64,000 nt of DNA from JAJRVM01 sp041752115 (GTDB lineage Bacteria > Planctomycetota > Planctomycetia > Pirellulales > Pirellulaceae): assembly GCA_041752115.1 (NCBI GenBank), contig JBGSHS010000341.1, positions 1 to 64,000 of the forward strand. Reading direction: 5' to 3'. Below are positions 17,700 to 27,057 of the stretch, piece after piece. Numbering within the stretch: the stretch's first letter is position 1; every line of letters starts with the position of its first letter. The position numbers and the translations under genes were made by a program. The notes beneath the pieces are model-generated. The model had not been told where the DNA came from and made no database searches. It saw only the letters and a list, made by a program, of their open reading frames with translations.

Positions 17700-18974
17700 A
17701 TGAGCAAATTGGCGATACGAGGAGGAACTCCGGCCCGCAATGCGGTGACGAACCCTTGGCCCAAGTGGCCGGTCTGGGGCGAGCAGGAACGGCGGAGTCT
17801 GATCGAGGTGCTCGATAGCGGTCATTGGTCGTACAACGGTCCCCAAGAGCAGGCGTTTAACGCAGCGTTTGCTCAGTTCGTCGGCAGCCGGTATGCGCTC
17901 TGCGCCGTCAATGGCACCGTTACTCTGCAGCTGGCACTCGAGGCTTGTGAGATCGGATTAGGGGACGAGGTCATCGTACCCGGTCTGACCTGGCAGGCCA
18001 CTGCGGCGGCGGTGCTGGACGTAAACGCACTTCCCATTCTTGTCGACGTCACGGACGACACGTGGTGCCTGGACCCGCAGTGTGTCGAGGCAGCGATCAC
18101 CCCCCGCACGAAGGCGATCATCCCGGTGCACTTATATGGCAGCTTCGTCGACATGGACGCCATACTGACGATCGCCCGTCGACACGGACTGCGAGTGATC
18201 GAAGACTGTGCGCACAAACATGGCGGCGAATGGAATGGCAGCAAAGCCGGGAGCCTGGGAGATATCGGGAGTTTCAGTTTCCAGCTGTCGAAACTGATGA
18301 CAGCCGGTGAGGGGGGAGCATTGACGACGAGCGACCCGGTCCTTTATGAGCGACTCGACGCTCTGCGCAATTGTGGCCGACGTCCGGAAGCGAGCCAGAC
18401 GGGGCCTCAAGGAGACGGTTTCTATGGCGATGAGGGGAACTTCGTACAATCGGGGAATTATCGGATCACGGAATTCCAGGCGGCTATACTGCTCGAATCA
18501 CTCCGGCGCCTTCCTGACCAGAACCGGGTGCGGGACGAGAACGCGATTTATCTGAATGAGCGTCTGCAAAAGTTACCGGGGGTCAGCCCGATGAGGCGCG
18601 ACGCGCGTGAGACTCGTGAAGCTTATTTCAATTTCGTATTCCGCTATCACCGGGACCAGTTCCACGATCTGCCAGTGACAACATTTCGCACCGCATTAGC
18701 TGCTGAACTCGGCTGCGCCGTGGAAGCCTGCTACGAACCGCTCAACGCATGCCCTCTGTATGCTCCCCACACGAAGCCCCAGCGGCATCGATTGACGCAG
18801 CAATACTGGGAACAGATCAACCCCGCCCGGTTCGAGCTCCCCTGCTGCCACCGAGCTCACCGTGAACAGTCGGTCTGCTTCCACTTCAATGTACTGATGG
18901 GCACTCGGGCCGACATGGATCTGATCGCCGGCTCGATTGAGAAGATTTACGAGTGTGCCGGGGAACTGCGCTGA
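17700..18974 (+). CDS. DegT/DnrJ/EryC1 (AHBA-synthase-like) sugar aminotransferase
   Basis: 424 residues of the PLP-dependent fold-type I sugar aminotransferase family. Motifs: AVNGTVTLQLALEA, DEVIVPGLTWQATAAAV, IPVHLYGSFVDMDAI, VIEDCAHKHGG and SFQLSKLMTAGEGG, with Lys198 as the PLP Schiff-base lysine. The S-F-Q-x-x-K-L-M-T-A-G-E-G-G form resembles AHBA synthase/RifK proteins, which also make UDP-kanosamine from a 3-keto sugar. The ATG at 17700 is preferred; an upstream in-frame start would translate repeat A1. The Gfo/Idh/MocA dehydrogenase gene follows after 27 bases, a pairing known from RifL/RifK-like routes. Substrate is inferred. Confidence 0.85.
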   Translation: MSKLAIRGGTPARNAVTNPWPKWPVWGEQERRSLIEVLDSGHWSYNGPQEQAFNAAFAQFVGSRYALCAVNGTVTLQLALEACEIGLGDEVIVPGLTWQATAAAVLDVNALPILVDVTDDTWCLDPQCVEAAITPRTKAIIPVHLYGSFVDMDAILTIARRHGLRVIEDCAHKHGGEWNGSKAGSLGDIGSFSFQLSKLMTAGEGGALTTSDPVLYERLDALRNCGRRPEASQTGPQGDGFYGDEGNFVQSGNYRITEFQAAILLESLRRLPDQNRVRDENAIYLNERLQKLPGVSPMRRDARETREAYFNFVFRYHRDQFHDLPVTTFRTALAAELGCAVEACYEPLNACPLYAPHTKPQRHRLTQQYWEQINPARFELPCCHRAHREQSVCFHFNVLMGTRADMDLIAGSIEKIYECAGELR

Positions 18975-19001
18975 CAGACTCTTGCGGATGGAAGACATAC
19001 C

Positions 19002-20066
19002 ATGCAACCTGTGGGAATCGCTCTGATCGGGTCAGGCTTCATCGCCGGTTACCACGCACGGGGTCTCACTGGGCTGCCCGGCGTGCAGGTGAAAGCTGTC
19101 TGCAGCCGCAGAAGGAGTGTCGCTGAGCAATTCGCCGCTGAGCACGGCATTCCGCTGGTGACCGATACAGTTGGCGATCTGCTGGAACGCGACGATATCC
19201 AGGCAGTCGTGATCTCAACCCCCAACAAGTTCCATGCTCCCTACAGCTGCGATTTTCTACGCCATGGCAAGGACGTTCTGGTCGAAAAGCCGATGGCCAT
19301 GAATGCTGAACAGGGGCGCGAGATGATGCGCTGCGCCCAGGAGCATGCGCGGATCCTGATGGTCGGACACATGTGGCGATTCGACGACCATGTCAACTCG
19401 CTGCGCGAGCAGATTCGGGCAGGTACGCTCGGCCAGATCGTCAAAACCAAAGGATATGGCGTGCATGTCGACTGGGGACCCGCCGGATGGTTTGTCGAGC
19501 ATGAGCTCTCCGGAGGCGGCGCGCTGGCCGACATGGGTATCCACGCCATTGATACGGTGCGGTACCTGTTGGGCGACCCCCTTCCTCGGGAAGTATACGC
19601 GAAGATCAACACGTCGTTCGGATCGTATGACGTGGACGATACGGGGATGGTCATGATTACCTGGCAGACCGGCACCGTCTCCTTGATCGAAAGCGGCTGG
19701 TGGCACCCGCACGCGGATGGGCCGGAGGCAAGCACTCAGCTCTTTGGCACCCGCGGTTACGCTTCGCTCTTTCCCACGCTGATCAAGCGCAAAGTCGGCG
19801 ACAGCTGGGAAGAGTTTTCTCCCTCGTGTGCTCCTCGACAGGAACACTGTGACCAGGCGATGTACACGCGGCAGATGGAGCACTTTGTGCAATGCGTTCG
19901 CAGTCGCGCGCAGCCGGCAGTGGGTGGTCTCCAGGGGCTCGTGAATCTGCAGATCATCGATGCCGCGTATGAGTCCGCCCGTACGGGGCAAGCCGTGATG
20001 CTCGGTTCAAGGCGCTCTGAAGGCTGTGATTCAGTTGAGATGAGTGAAGACAAAAAGATGGGATGA
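19002..20066 (+). CDS. Gfo/Idh/MocA-family NAD(P)-dependent sugar dehydrogenase
   Basis: 354 residues. N-terminal Rossmann fold with GSGFIAGYHARG, then VISTPNKFHAPYS and the family motif VEKPMAMN. The C-terminal domain has GGGALADMGIHAIDTVRYL, whose aspartate and histidine are the usual catalytic site. Such enzymes oxidise a ring hydroxyl, for example to a 3-keto sugar. It follows the aminotransferase by 27 bases and is surely in the same operon; oxidation followed by transamination is the obvious joint reaction. The last residues (MSEDKKMG) and the stop are encoded by repeat B3, so the original C-terminus has probably been replaced. Confidence 0.88.
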   Translation: MQPVGIALIGSGFIAGYHARGLTGLPGVQVKAVCSRRRSVAEQFAAEHGIPLVTDTVGDLLERDDIQAVVISTPNKFHAPYSCDFLRHGKDVLVEKPMAMNAEQGREMMRCAQEHARILMVGHMWRFDDHVNSLREQIRAGTLGQIVKTKGYGVHVDWGPAGWFVEHELSGGGALADMGIHAIDTVRYLLGDPLPREVYAKINTSFGSYDVDDTGMVMITWQTGTVSLIESGWWHPHADGPEASTQLFGTRGYASLFPTLIKRKVGDSWEEFSPSCAPRQEHCDQAMYTRQMEHFVQCVRSRAQPAVGGLQGLVNLQIIDAAYESARTGQAVMLGSRRSEGCDSVEMSEDKKMG

Positions 20067-20128
20067 CAAGAAGATTGTGAGCGACGGCGGCGTCAGCTTT
20101 CATTTTCTTGTCAGCTCAATCTTCTGTC
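20049..20128. repeat. Family B inverted repeat, copy B3
   Basis: Left arm gacaaaaagat-4-tgacaagaagat, right arm attttcttgtca-4-aatcttctgtc, separated by about 30 bases. The stop of the upstream dehydrogenase lies in the left arm. It sits in the convergent gap before the GH95 gene and could act as a bidirectional terminator. Confidence 0.82.
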
Positions 20129-20157
20129 TCCTCGCGCATGGCTGCAACTGCACTGAC

Positions 20158-22869
20158 TCACTGCTGGGGAACTACCTCACGCACCTCGCCATTGACGCGC
20201 AGCCTGACGGTGGCGTGCTTGTCGGGTGCCTTGTCGGCCACGACACGGAAATGGGTCACCTGGCCGTCCTGCCATTGGCAACTCACCTGATAGCCACCTC
20301 GCGCCCGCAGACCGGTGAAGGAGCCCTGTTGCGCCCACGCTGGGGGTAGTGCCGGCAACAGAGCGATTTCACCCGCGTGACTCTGCAGCAGCATTTCGGC
20401 AATCGCTCCGCTGATCCCGAAGTTGCCATCCAGCTGCATCGGCGGATGGTTGCAGAACAGGTTGGGAAGTGTGTTGTAGGTAAGCAGCCCGCGCACCATG
20501 ATCCCCGCTCGCTCCGCTTCCCCCAAACGCGCCCACATGGCACAGCGCCACGGCCAGGTCCACGAGCGGCGGCTGTCGCCAATCGTGGTATCGACAGAAA
20601 ACGGCTGCCCTGTCGTTTCTGCATGATCGTTGCTGCGCACCTGGAGACTGCGGATCGCTGCCTGAGCCAGATCGGGTGTGCGGGTCAAGCTGATCTGCTC
20701 ACCGGGATAGACGGCAAACAGATGCGACGTGTGCCGGTGCGTGTCGTTCGGATCGTCCCGGTCCTCTTGCCACTCCTGCAGTTGCCCCCAGCGTCCGATC
20801 CGGTTCGGCGCCAGGCGCGCCTGCATGTCGGCCACCTTCTGCTGATAATCGGTGTCGACACCCAGAGCCTTCGCCATCTGCAAATAGTTCTGCATCAGGT
20901 CCCAGATGATCTGCTGGTCGTGCATGACTCCGTCCTCACGCGGACCATGTTCGGGCGACCAGCCGTTGGGGGCGACCAGTGTCCCGTCCGGGAGTTGCTT
21001 GAGATGATCTTCCCAGAAGTGGCAGATCTCTTTCACCATCGGATAACCTTGTCGGCGGAGGAACTCCTGATCCTGCGTAAAGGCAAAATGCCAGGCCATG
21101 TGCTGAGCGTACCAGGCGCTGGCTGGAATATTCCATTCCCAGCCGTTACCACCAAAGATGTTCTGGCTCGTTCGCGCGGTCCAACCGCGCGTCTGGTCGC
21201 CGAAGGCACGGCGTGTGGCGATGCGACATGGCTCGGCACAGGCAGACAGAAAATCGAGCAGCGGCTGGTGGCATTCGGGAAGCGCGGTTGGCTCAGCCGC
21301 CCAGTAGTTCATCTGCACGTTGATGTTGCTGTGGTAATCGCTCGCCCAGGGGGCCTGATTGCTGTCGTTCCAGAGCCCTTGCAGGTTGGCCGGCAAACCT
21401 CCCGGACGCGAACAGCTGGCCAGCAAGTATCGCCCGTACTGGAACATCGTCTCCTCCAGATCAGGATCGACCTTCCCCTGCGCGTACGCGGCCAGTCGCT
21501 CGTCAGTGGGCAGTGCGGCCGCTGCCTCGTCCGATGGGCCCCAATCGATCACAACTCGATCGAGCAATGGAGCAAGATCGTTCAGGTGCGCATGGCGGAG
21601 CTGCTGGTAAGACTTCTTCTCGGCGGCTTCCGTCTCTTGAGCGATGACGGGCGCCGGATCCGCGCCACGCCAGTTGGTGTTGTAGTCGGCTGCGTAGTTG
21701 GTATGAGCGGCCAGGAGCAAGATCAAGCTCTCGCAGTCCGCAAAGACCAGATCGTTTCCGTCCGGTGCGACCGTGCCGCCGGTATGCAGCACCTTCACAC
21801 GGCACGCGTGCCGCAGCTGATTGGGCATCACCGCATCCCAGGAAAGATTGTCAGCGTCGGCGACGACCTGGCAATCGGCCTGGCCCGGCTGCAGCCGCAA
21901 GCGACCGGTCAGAGCCGCCGCCGGTTGTCCGTCCTGCTCCGCTTGATAGCGGAACACCATGACCTGATCCGGATGACTGGCGAACGCCTCTCGCAGTACC
22001 GTGACTCCTTCCCGCACGAAGGTGGTCCGATGCAGGCCGGTCGAGATGTCCAATTGGCGGCGATAGTCGGTGGCTGAGCCGAGTGCGGTTTCAGGTGTCA
22101 GTTCGACACCGGCCAACGTGATCTCGGCGACCTGAAAATGTGCGGCGATCTGAGGCACGAACGAGAGCCGGTAGTACCGATAGGGCGCCGGTTGCTGAAC
22201 GCGGAACTCCTTCGTCTGATGTCGCGATTCGAAGGGCCCTTCCAGCACGCGGCGATCCAGTTCGACGTACTCCTTGCCGTCACTTGATCCGGCCAGAATC
22301 CAGTTCTGTGGATCGCGTGGCGGGATGTCGTCGGCACTGGTCAGCGTGTATGACGCTACCTGCTTCGCCACGGGTAACTCGACTTGCCATACAACCAGAT
22401 CGCCGGGGTCGGCAATGCACCACTTGGTATCTGCGCGCCCATCCACACAATTGCCGATCGCCTTGCCGTCCCCTCGCTCATGACCGCTGGGAGATGTGAT
22501 GCGCGATTGGTCGGGCGAGGCGAACTCCAGGTAGAGGTCACCGAAGGTCCGGTAGCTGCCGAATCCATGGTCGCCCGTTTCGTACTCGCCGTCCCAATTG
22601 TTGTCACCCGACCAGAGCGAACTCTCATTGAACTGGATGCGCTCCACCGTCACGCCCCCAAACAGCATGGCACCGAGCCGGCCATTACCGATCGGCAGCG
22701 CTTCCGATGACCAGTCATTAGCCGGCCTGTTGTACCACAGCACATGGTGCGATCCGACACCAGAATCCTCGCTGGCAGGCGAATCGGTGGCGGAAAGTGA
22801 GAAGGCAATTGCGCCGAAAGCGGTCCACAGTAGCGATGCAACCAGGAGTCGACATACGTAGTTCTTCAT
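20158..22869 (-). CDS. GH95 alpha-L-fucosidase-like enzyme with inserted discoidin-type module
   Basis: 903 residues with a signal peptide (about 1-27). The GH95 N-terminal beta domain starts LWYNRPANDWSSEALPIGNG and has ERIQFNESSLWSG. It is interrupted at about residues 125-255 by an F5/8 type C (discoidin-like) module (AIGNCVDGRADTKWCI ... RYYRLSF), then resumes. The (alpha/alpha)6 barrel contains GGLPANLQGLWNDS, NIPASAWYAQHMAWHF and APNGWSPEHGP, the last holding the glutamate expected as general acid in GH95. It should remove alpha-1,2-L-fucose (or alpha-L-galactose) outside the cytoplasm. Confidence 0.87.
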   Translation of the reverse strand: MKNYVCRLLVASLLWTAFGAIAFSLSATDSPASEDSGVGSHHVLWYNRPANDWSSEALPIGNGRLGAMLFGGVTVERIQFNESSLWSGDNNWDGEYETGDHGFGSYRTFGDLYLEFASPDQSRITSPSGHERGDGKAIGNCVDGRADTKWCIADPGDLVVWQVELPVAKQVASYTLTSADDIPPRDPQNWILAGSSDGKEYVELDRRVLEGPFESRHQTKEFRVQQPAPYRYYRLSFVPQIAAHFQVAEITLAGVELTPETALGSATDYRRQLDISTGLHRTTFVREGVTVLREAFASHPDQVMVFRYQAEQDGQPAAALTGRLRLQPGQADCQVVADADNLSWDAVMPNQLRHACRVKVLHTGGTVAPDGNDLVFADCESLILLLAAHTNYAADYNTNWRGADPAPVIAQETEAAEKKSYQQLRHAHLNDLAPLLDRVVIDWGPSDEAAAALPTDERLAAYAQGKVDPDLEETMFQYGRYLLASCSRPGGLPANLQGLWNDSNQAPWASDYHSNINVQMNYWAAEPTALPECHQPLLDFLSACAEPCRIATRRAFGDQTRGWTARTSQNIFGGNGWEWNIPASAWYAQHMAWHFAFTQDQEFLRRQGYPMVKEICHFWEDHLKQLPDGTLVAPNGWSPEHGPREDGVMHDQQIIWDLMQNYLQMAKALGVDTDYQQKVADMQARLAPNRIGRWGQLQEWQEDRDDPNDTHRHTSHLFAVYPGEQISLTRTPDLAQAAIRSLQVRSNDHAETTGQPFSVDTTIGDSRRSWTWPWRCAMWARLGEAERAGIMVRGLLTYNTLPNLFCNHPPMQLDGNFGISGAIAEMLLQSHAGEIALLPALPPAWAQQGSFTGLRARGGYQVSCQWQDGQVTHFRVVADKAPDKHATVRLRVNGEVREVVPQQ

Positions 22870-22982
22870 GGTGGATCTTCTTTCGTGGCTATTGTCGACT
22901 CACGAGTCACATTACCTGTTGCTCGCGGCGACGTGTGAGGTCTGAACCAATCACACATTGAGCAGCGCGCTACCGCTGCGAG

Positions 22983-23063
22983 GAGACAGAAAAATGAGAT
23001 GACAAAAAGATGAAAGCTGACACCGCCAGTCAACCGATCTTTTTGCCGCGCTATCTTTTTGTC
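22983..23063. repeat. Family B inverted repeat, copy B4
   Basis: Left arm gacagaaaaat-4-tgacaaaaagat, right arm ending atctttttgtc, with an imperfect inner half. It lies between the ends of two minus-strand genes, upstream of the GH95 start and downstream of the DUF4838 stop. Confidence 0.78.
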
Positions 23064-23091
23064 CTTGTTCTTCTGACCTGACTCATCGCCA

Positions 23092-25362
23092 TCAGGGTGC
23101 CTTGATAAGTACGATCCGGTCGACGAAGAGGGCTGCCACTTCCTGCGGATTGTTGTTGGGTGCGAACCAGAAGTACATGCCATTGTGCAGCGGATGGACC
23201 CCGAGATCGAGCAGTTGGTACTGCTCCCCGGCACACTGTGCAATGGGGACATTCACGGTTGTGACGGCCTTGCCGGCCGACGCGTCGTAAAGCCCGCCAT
23301 GGAAGGCAGTTCCTTGTTCGGCTTTCGCCTGGCAGCGCACCAGCGCCACGCAGCGCCACCGTCCCGGTTCGACCAGTCCGTCGTTGAGCGGATACTGCAC
23401 CGCCCACTGGGTATGTGAGGCGGGCATGCGGGCAGCCATGCCGTCGGACGCCTGTGGATCTTCTACCCACGAAGCCCAGGTGCCGGCGTTGTGCAGCGCG
23501 AAATGATTGTCCTGGATGTCCAGCCACGTATCCCGCGGTAGATCACGACAGAACTCCGGCACGGGGGCAGCCGGGCGAAACTGTCTGGCGAGGTTCGCTG
23601 CGTACTCGTCGAAAGGACGCCCTTCGCCATAGAAGCGATTTCCCAGCTGCTCGTTCTGCTCGATCCACTGTCGGCACGCCGTCACCGGGTCTGCCGGGCC
23701 GAGGAACTCACAGCCTGCTTTGCGCGCCTGAGCCTGCAGTATGTAGTAGTTGGCCAGCCACGCCAGATCCACAGGCAGACGTTCTCGGCGCACGCGCTGC
23801 GCGAGTAGTTCATCGCCGGCCACCGCTTTCTCGGCTTCCCGGAAGATCTTCGTCGCTTCGTTGAGCGTGTCGATCGTCAGCCAGGAAGTGGTCGAGGGTG
23901 TAAAGCAGCCGAGTCGCGTTTCGGAATGCATTACGGCATCCTCAAGGAGATCGAGATATCGGCGCAGGTGAGGCGCGGCGGCTCCGTAATAGCCCTGCAG
24001 AAACTCATCCATCAGCGTCTGCTGATCGAGCGAAGGATCCCACATGAGGTGAGATAACACCCAGGTTCGCAGTCGGATGAAGTCCCCTGTCGTGCTGTAA
24101 GCATCACCTTGTTCGAACAATCCGACCGTATGATGATCGACGAAAAAGCGAATATCATCGGCCAGCGGCCGCATGTTGGGATGGGGCAGCAGGAAATTGC
24201 TGAAATTCGTGACGTAGTTCCACACATACATTTTCGGAGCGATCGCACTCCATTGCTGCATGTCATCGCGAAACGAGGTGTTCTGCGGGCCGGTGGCCAG
24301 TGGCTGGCAGAACGAACATTCGATCGTGCACAAGCGAATCAACACGTTGTCACGCGGCTTGATGTGCCGCGGAGCACTGCGCGTATACTGGTATGCCAGC
24401 GTCTCGATGAGTACGTCCGGGTATTTCTTCTCCACTTCCTCGGCCACCGCATTGACGAAGTGCAGCAGCACTCCGGCGGGCGAACCTTCACGCTGCTCCA
24501 GCTCCATACACTCCCGGCACTGGCAGCGTCCGCCCCAGTCATTCTGACTCACCGAGATGATCTGCGGATCCTCCTGCGCGTCCAGTTGCTCCAACACGCG
24601 CCGTACGAACTCCTGCCGCATGGTCTCGTTAGTCAGACACAGTTGGGTGCCGTCGGAAGATCGCTTGCCGTCGATTTCGGAATACCATTCAGGATGCTCG
24701 GCAAAATACTCCGCCGGTGGCAGGAACTGAAAGAACGTGTGGCACCATCCTACGATCGGCAGATGGCCGCCAAACTCGCGCGGAATGTTCATGAAGTTCC
24801 CGTTCAACTTCAACCGGACCGCGAACGGGCTGTTGTACGCATCCCGGTAGAAGGCCTCACGGGAAATCAGCTGGGGCGCATACGATCGTTGCAGTTGAGG
24901 AAGCTCAATGGTCGCCCGCTGAGGAATCGTCGCTTCAGTCGACGTCCACCAGCGGCAGCCGACGACGTCCTCGAGAAACGTATTGACCGCATAGAGCGCT
25001 CCGCGAGGTGGAGCGCCGGTCAGGACCAGGTGTCTGCCGACCGTCCGCAGGCAGATACCGTCGCGGCCCGGGACGCGGACCTTGTCGTCGGGTACAAGCT
25101 CCTTTGCCCGCCGCGACTCCCCCACCACGATCTGAGGCGTACGGTCGCTTACTTCCTGCTCGCTGAGGATGGGAAGCTGCACTCCACTCACCTGACGGAG
25201 GAACTCCTGCAGCTCACGCCCCGCCGCTTGCTGCGAGGGCGAAGCGTCTTGTGGCAAGACAATCACATAGTCCGATTTGCCGTCGGCAATCAGCGTGTCG
25301 GCGACCACAGGTGAACTGGCCACGACCACAACGCAACAGATGAGAGCAGGCAGGTATTTCAT
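23092..25362 (-). CDS. Secreted DUF4838 protein, GH67-like N-terminal domain
   Basis: 756 residues from the ATG at 25362, which begins a clear signal peptide (MKYLPALICCVVVVASSPVVA). An earlier start would put 73 unrelated residues before it. Residues of about 30-160 resemble the N-terminal domain of alpha-glucuronidases (YVIVLPQDASPSQQAAGREL, VNTFLEDVVGCRWWT). The middle is DUF4838: EHPEWYSEIDGKR, QLCLTNE, SQNDWGGRCQCREC, then LIETLAYQYTR. A C-terminal region after about 600 may be a binding module. DUF4838 proteins are thought to be polysaccharide-acting enzymes, but the reaction is not established. It sits in the glycoside-hydrolase island. Confidence 0.8.
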   Translation of the reverse strand: MKYLPALICCVVVVASSPVVADTLIADGKSDYVIVLPQDASPSQQAAGRELQEFLRQVSGVQLPILSEQEVSDRTPQIVVGESRRAKELVPDDKVRVPGRDGICLRTVGRHLVLTGAPPRGALYAVNTFLEDVVGCRWWTSTEATIPQRATIELPQLQRSYAPQLISREAFYRDAYNSPFAVRLKLNGNFMNIPREFGGHLPIVGWCHTFFQFLPPAEYFAEHPEWYSEIDGKRSSDGTQLCLTNETMRQEFVRRVLEQLDAQEDPQIISVSQNDWGGRCQCRECMELEQREGSPAGVLLHFVNAVAEEVEKKYPDVLIETLAYQYTRSAPRHIKPRDNVLIRLCTIECSFCQPLATGPQNTSFRDDMQQWSAIAPKMYVWNYVTNFSNFLLPHPNMRPLADDIRFFVDHHTVGLFEQGDAYSTTGDFIRLRTWVLSHLMWDPSLDQQTLMDEFLQGYYGAAAPHLRRYLDLLEDAVMHSETRLGCFTPSTTSWLTIDTLNEATKIFREAEKAVAGDELLAQRVRRERLPVDLAWLANYYILQAQARKAGCEFLGPADPVTACRQWIEQNEQLGNRFYGEGRPFDEYAANLARQFRPAAPVPEFCRDLPRDTWLDIQDNHFALHNAGTWASWVEDPQASDGMAARMPASHTQWAVQYPLNDGLVEPGRWRCVALVRCQAKAEQGTAFHGGLYDASAGKAVTTVNVPIAQCAGEQYQLLDLGVHPLHNGMYFWFAPNNNPQEVAALFVDRIVLIKAP

Positions 25363-25450
25363 ACGATGGGTCCTCGGCAGGCGATGGAGGCGTAGGTGTG
25401 GGTCTGTGTGACAGTATTCAGTGTAGCCGAAAACGACGAGCAATACACGT

Positions 25451-25567
25451 CGTAGCACGTAGCACGTAGCATGTAGCGCGGACTTCAGTCCGCGACAGCA
25501 CCGGGGAAAACGTCTGCCGGTGGGGAGGATGGGGACGGGGCAGTCACGCACTCGAGTGCGTGCTACG
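25451..25567. repeat. Family A palindromic element, copy A2
   Basis: Begins with three cgtagca units, then gcgcggacttcagtccgcga, spacer, and tcacgcactcgagtgcgtgc ending in tacg. Same order and length as copy A1. It lies between the start of the DUF4838 gene and the end of the next minus-strand gene. Confidence 0.9.
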
Positions 25568-25599
25568 GCTCTGCGCGACACTAGACACTATCTGTACGG

Positions 25600-26937
25600 T
25601 CAATCTCGCAGCTGCTCATCGCCGTGCTGGGCGATCCATTGGCGAGTCCAGTCGACGGCTTCCAGGCCGACGTCCACATTGGGAGTGGCCAGGAAGATCA
25701 TGCCGGCGATCCGGCCTTCGCGCAGCCAGCGGTAACCCAGGTCCACCTGCTGCCGCATTCGCTCCACGGCCAACCTCTGGCATTCGTTGAAATCGTACAT
25801 ATAGCAGCCCAACAGCACGGGCTTGCCCGGGATCAGCTTTTCGAGCGCCGCCAGGTTATCCGGCAGCTGATCCAGGTCCGCCGGGCTCCAGGTCCAGAGG
25901 CTGACCTGGTCAACTTCGTCCAGGTATGGCTTGAGTGCCTCGGAAATCTGCCGCACGTAGACCACGGCCGTAATGGGCAGGCGCTGGCCCCGGTACTGGT
26001 GTTGGCTCAGCTCCCGCAGCTGTTCGGGGGAGAGAGACGCCGTTGCGCGCTCACCATCTACCAGCACATCGTCGGCGGAGAATCCGGCATAAGTCGAAGA
26101 CGCAGTGGCGTGCCAGTTGCGTGTGTCCACACGTTGATGATCGCGATAGAAGCGGACGCTCTTCAATCCGCAGCTCAGCGCAGCTGCTGTGTCATGTGTC
26201 GAGTGTATCCGGATTCTCACGGTCTGAAAAGCTTCGGAAGGCAACTCCACTCGGACCGATTGCCCCGGTTCATCAGGCAATTCCACTTCGCCCACCGATG
26301 TGTACTTCCGGCCGTCGGGGGAGATTTCCACGGTCACGCGACGACTGCGATAGTCACCGGACGGCCAATCGGTTTGAACCAGCTCGACGCGGTCACAGGT
26401 CACCGCTGCGGGCGATGTAATCGTGAGCGTCACGGGGAAGGTCACGTTGTTCTCAGCCAGCCACATGGATGCTCGAGTATGAAAGAAATCATCCAGTATG
26501 AAGCCCTTCATGTTCTCGTTCTGCTCGGCCAGCCGAATAACGTGCCGGCGCTCCTCATCCGACGTGGCACCACCTGCGCCGACGAGCGACCAGTAGACAC
26601 GATCCAGTCGCTTAAAGGGCTCATAGTACTCTTCGAAGGGCGGTTCTGGCTGACCTTCGTATCGAATGAAGATCATATTGCGAATGCCCATCCAATCGGC
26701 TGCCGCCACCGGCTCCATGGTCGACTTCAGGCCGAGCGGTGCGAGGTAGCTTTCGTTGTAGACGCGAGCTGGATGTCCCCAGATCCACAAGCGGTCACGA
26801 ACGCTCTGGTTCGGATCATCGGCCTGCTGGAGAAAGGGGCTCTCGGGTGAAGGAGATGTCTGTGCGCCGGCAGGTGCGACGCTCAGCACGGCAATGCCGA
26901 GCGTCGAAAAGAACAGACGTTGCATGAACCGGATCAT
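25600..26937 (-). CDS. Secreted protein with central discoidin-like region, function unknown
   Basis: 445 residues with a signal peptide ending near AGAQ. The ATG at 26937 has GGAG 9 bases upstream, so I prefer it to one at 26952. The first part (RLWIWGHPARVYNESYL, MGIRNMIFIRYEG, KGFILDDFF) and the last part (LWTWSPADLDQLP, VLLGCYMYDF) look like strands of a TIM-barrel with conserved aromatic/acidic residues. Between them lies a discoidin-like beta module (about 160-260: RRVTVEISPDGRKYTSVGEV). I do not recognise a named family. Neighbours and secretion point to a role in polysaccharide use. Confidence 0.65.
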   Translation of the reverse strand: MIRFMQRLFFSTLGIAVLSVAPAGAQTSPSPESPFLQQADDPNQSVRDRLWIWGHPARVYNESYLAPLGLKSTMEPVAAADWMGIRNMIFIRYEGQPEPPFEEYYEPFKRLDRVYWSLVGAGGATSDEERRHVIRLAEQNENMKGFILDDFFHTRASMWLAENNVTFPVTLTITSPAAVTCDRVELVQTDWPSGDYRSRRVTVEISPDGRKYTSVGEVELPDEPGQSVRVELPSEAFQTVRIRIHSTHDTAAALSCGLKSVRFYRDHQRVDTRNWHATASSTYAGFSADDVLVDGERATASLSPEQLRELSQHQYRGQRLPITAVVYVRQISEALKPYLDEVDQVSLWTWSPADLDQLPDNLAALEKLIPGKPVLLGCYMYDFNECQRLAVERMRQQVDLGYRWLREGRIAGMIFLATPNVDVGLEAVDWTRQWIAQHGDEQLRD

Positions 26938-26990
26938 CGAGCAAATCTCCATCTTTCAACACCAGCAGCGGCGGTTCTTGCCATCCCACG

Positions 26991-27057
26991 GGTCATTGGG
27001 TCTTTCGCCATTCGTCATTTCATTCGTCATTGGGTCTTTCGTCATTCGACATTTCCT
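26991..27057. repeat. Family D direct repeats, copy D1
   Basis: Iterated cattcgtcatt and cattgggtctttcg units. The same units occur at 31439-31502, at the other end of the large fusion gene. Here they supply the last codons (SNDERPNDE) and stop of that gene. Confidence 0.85.
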
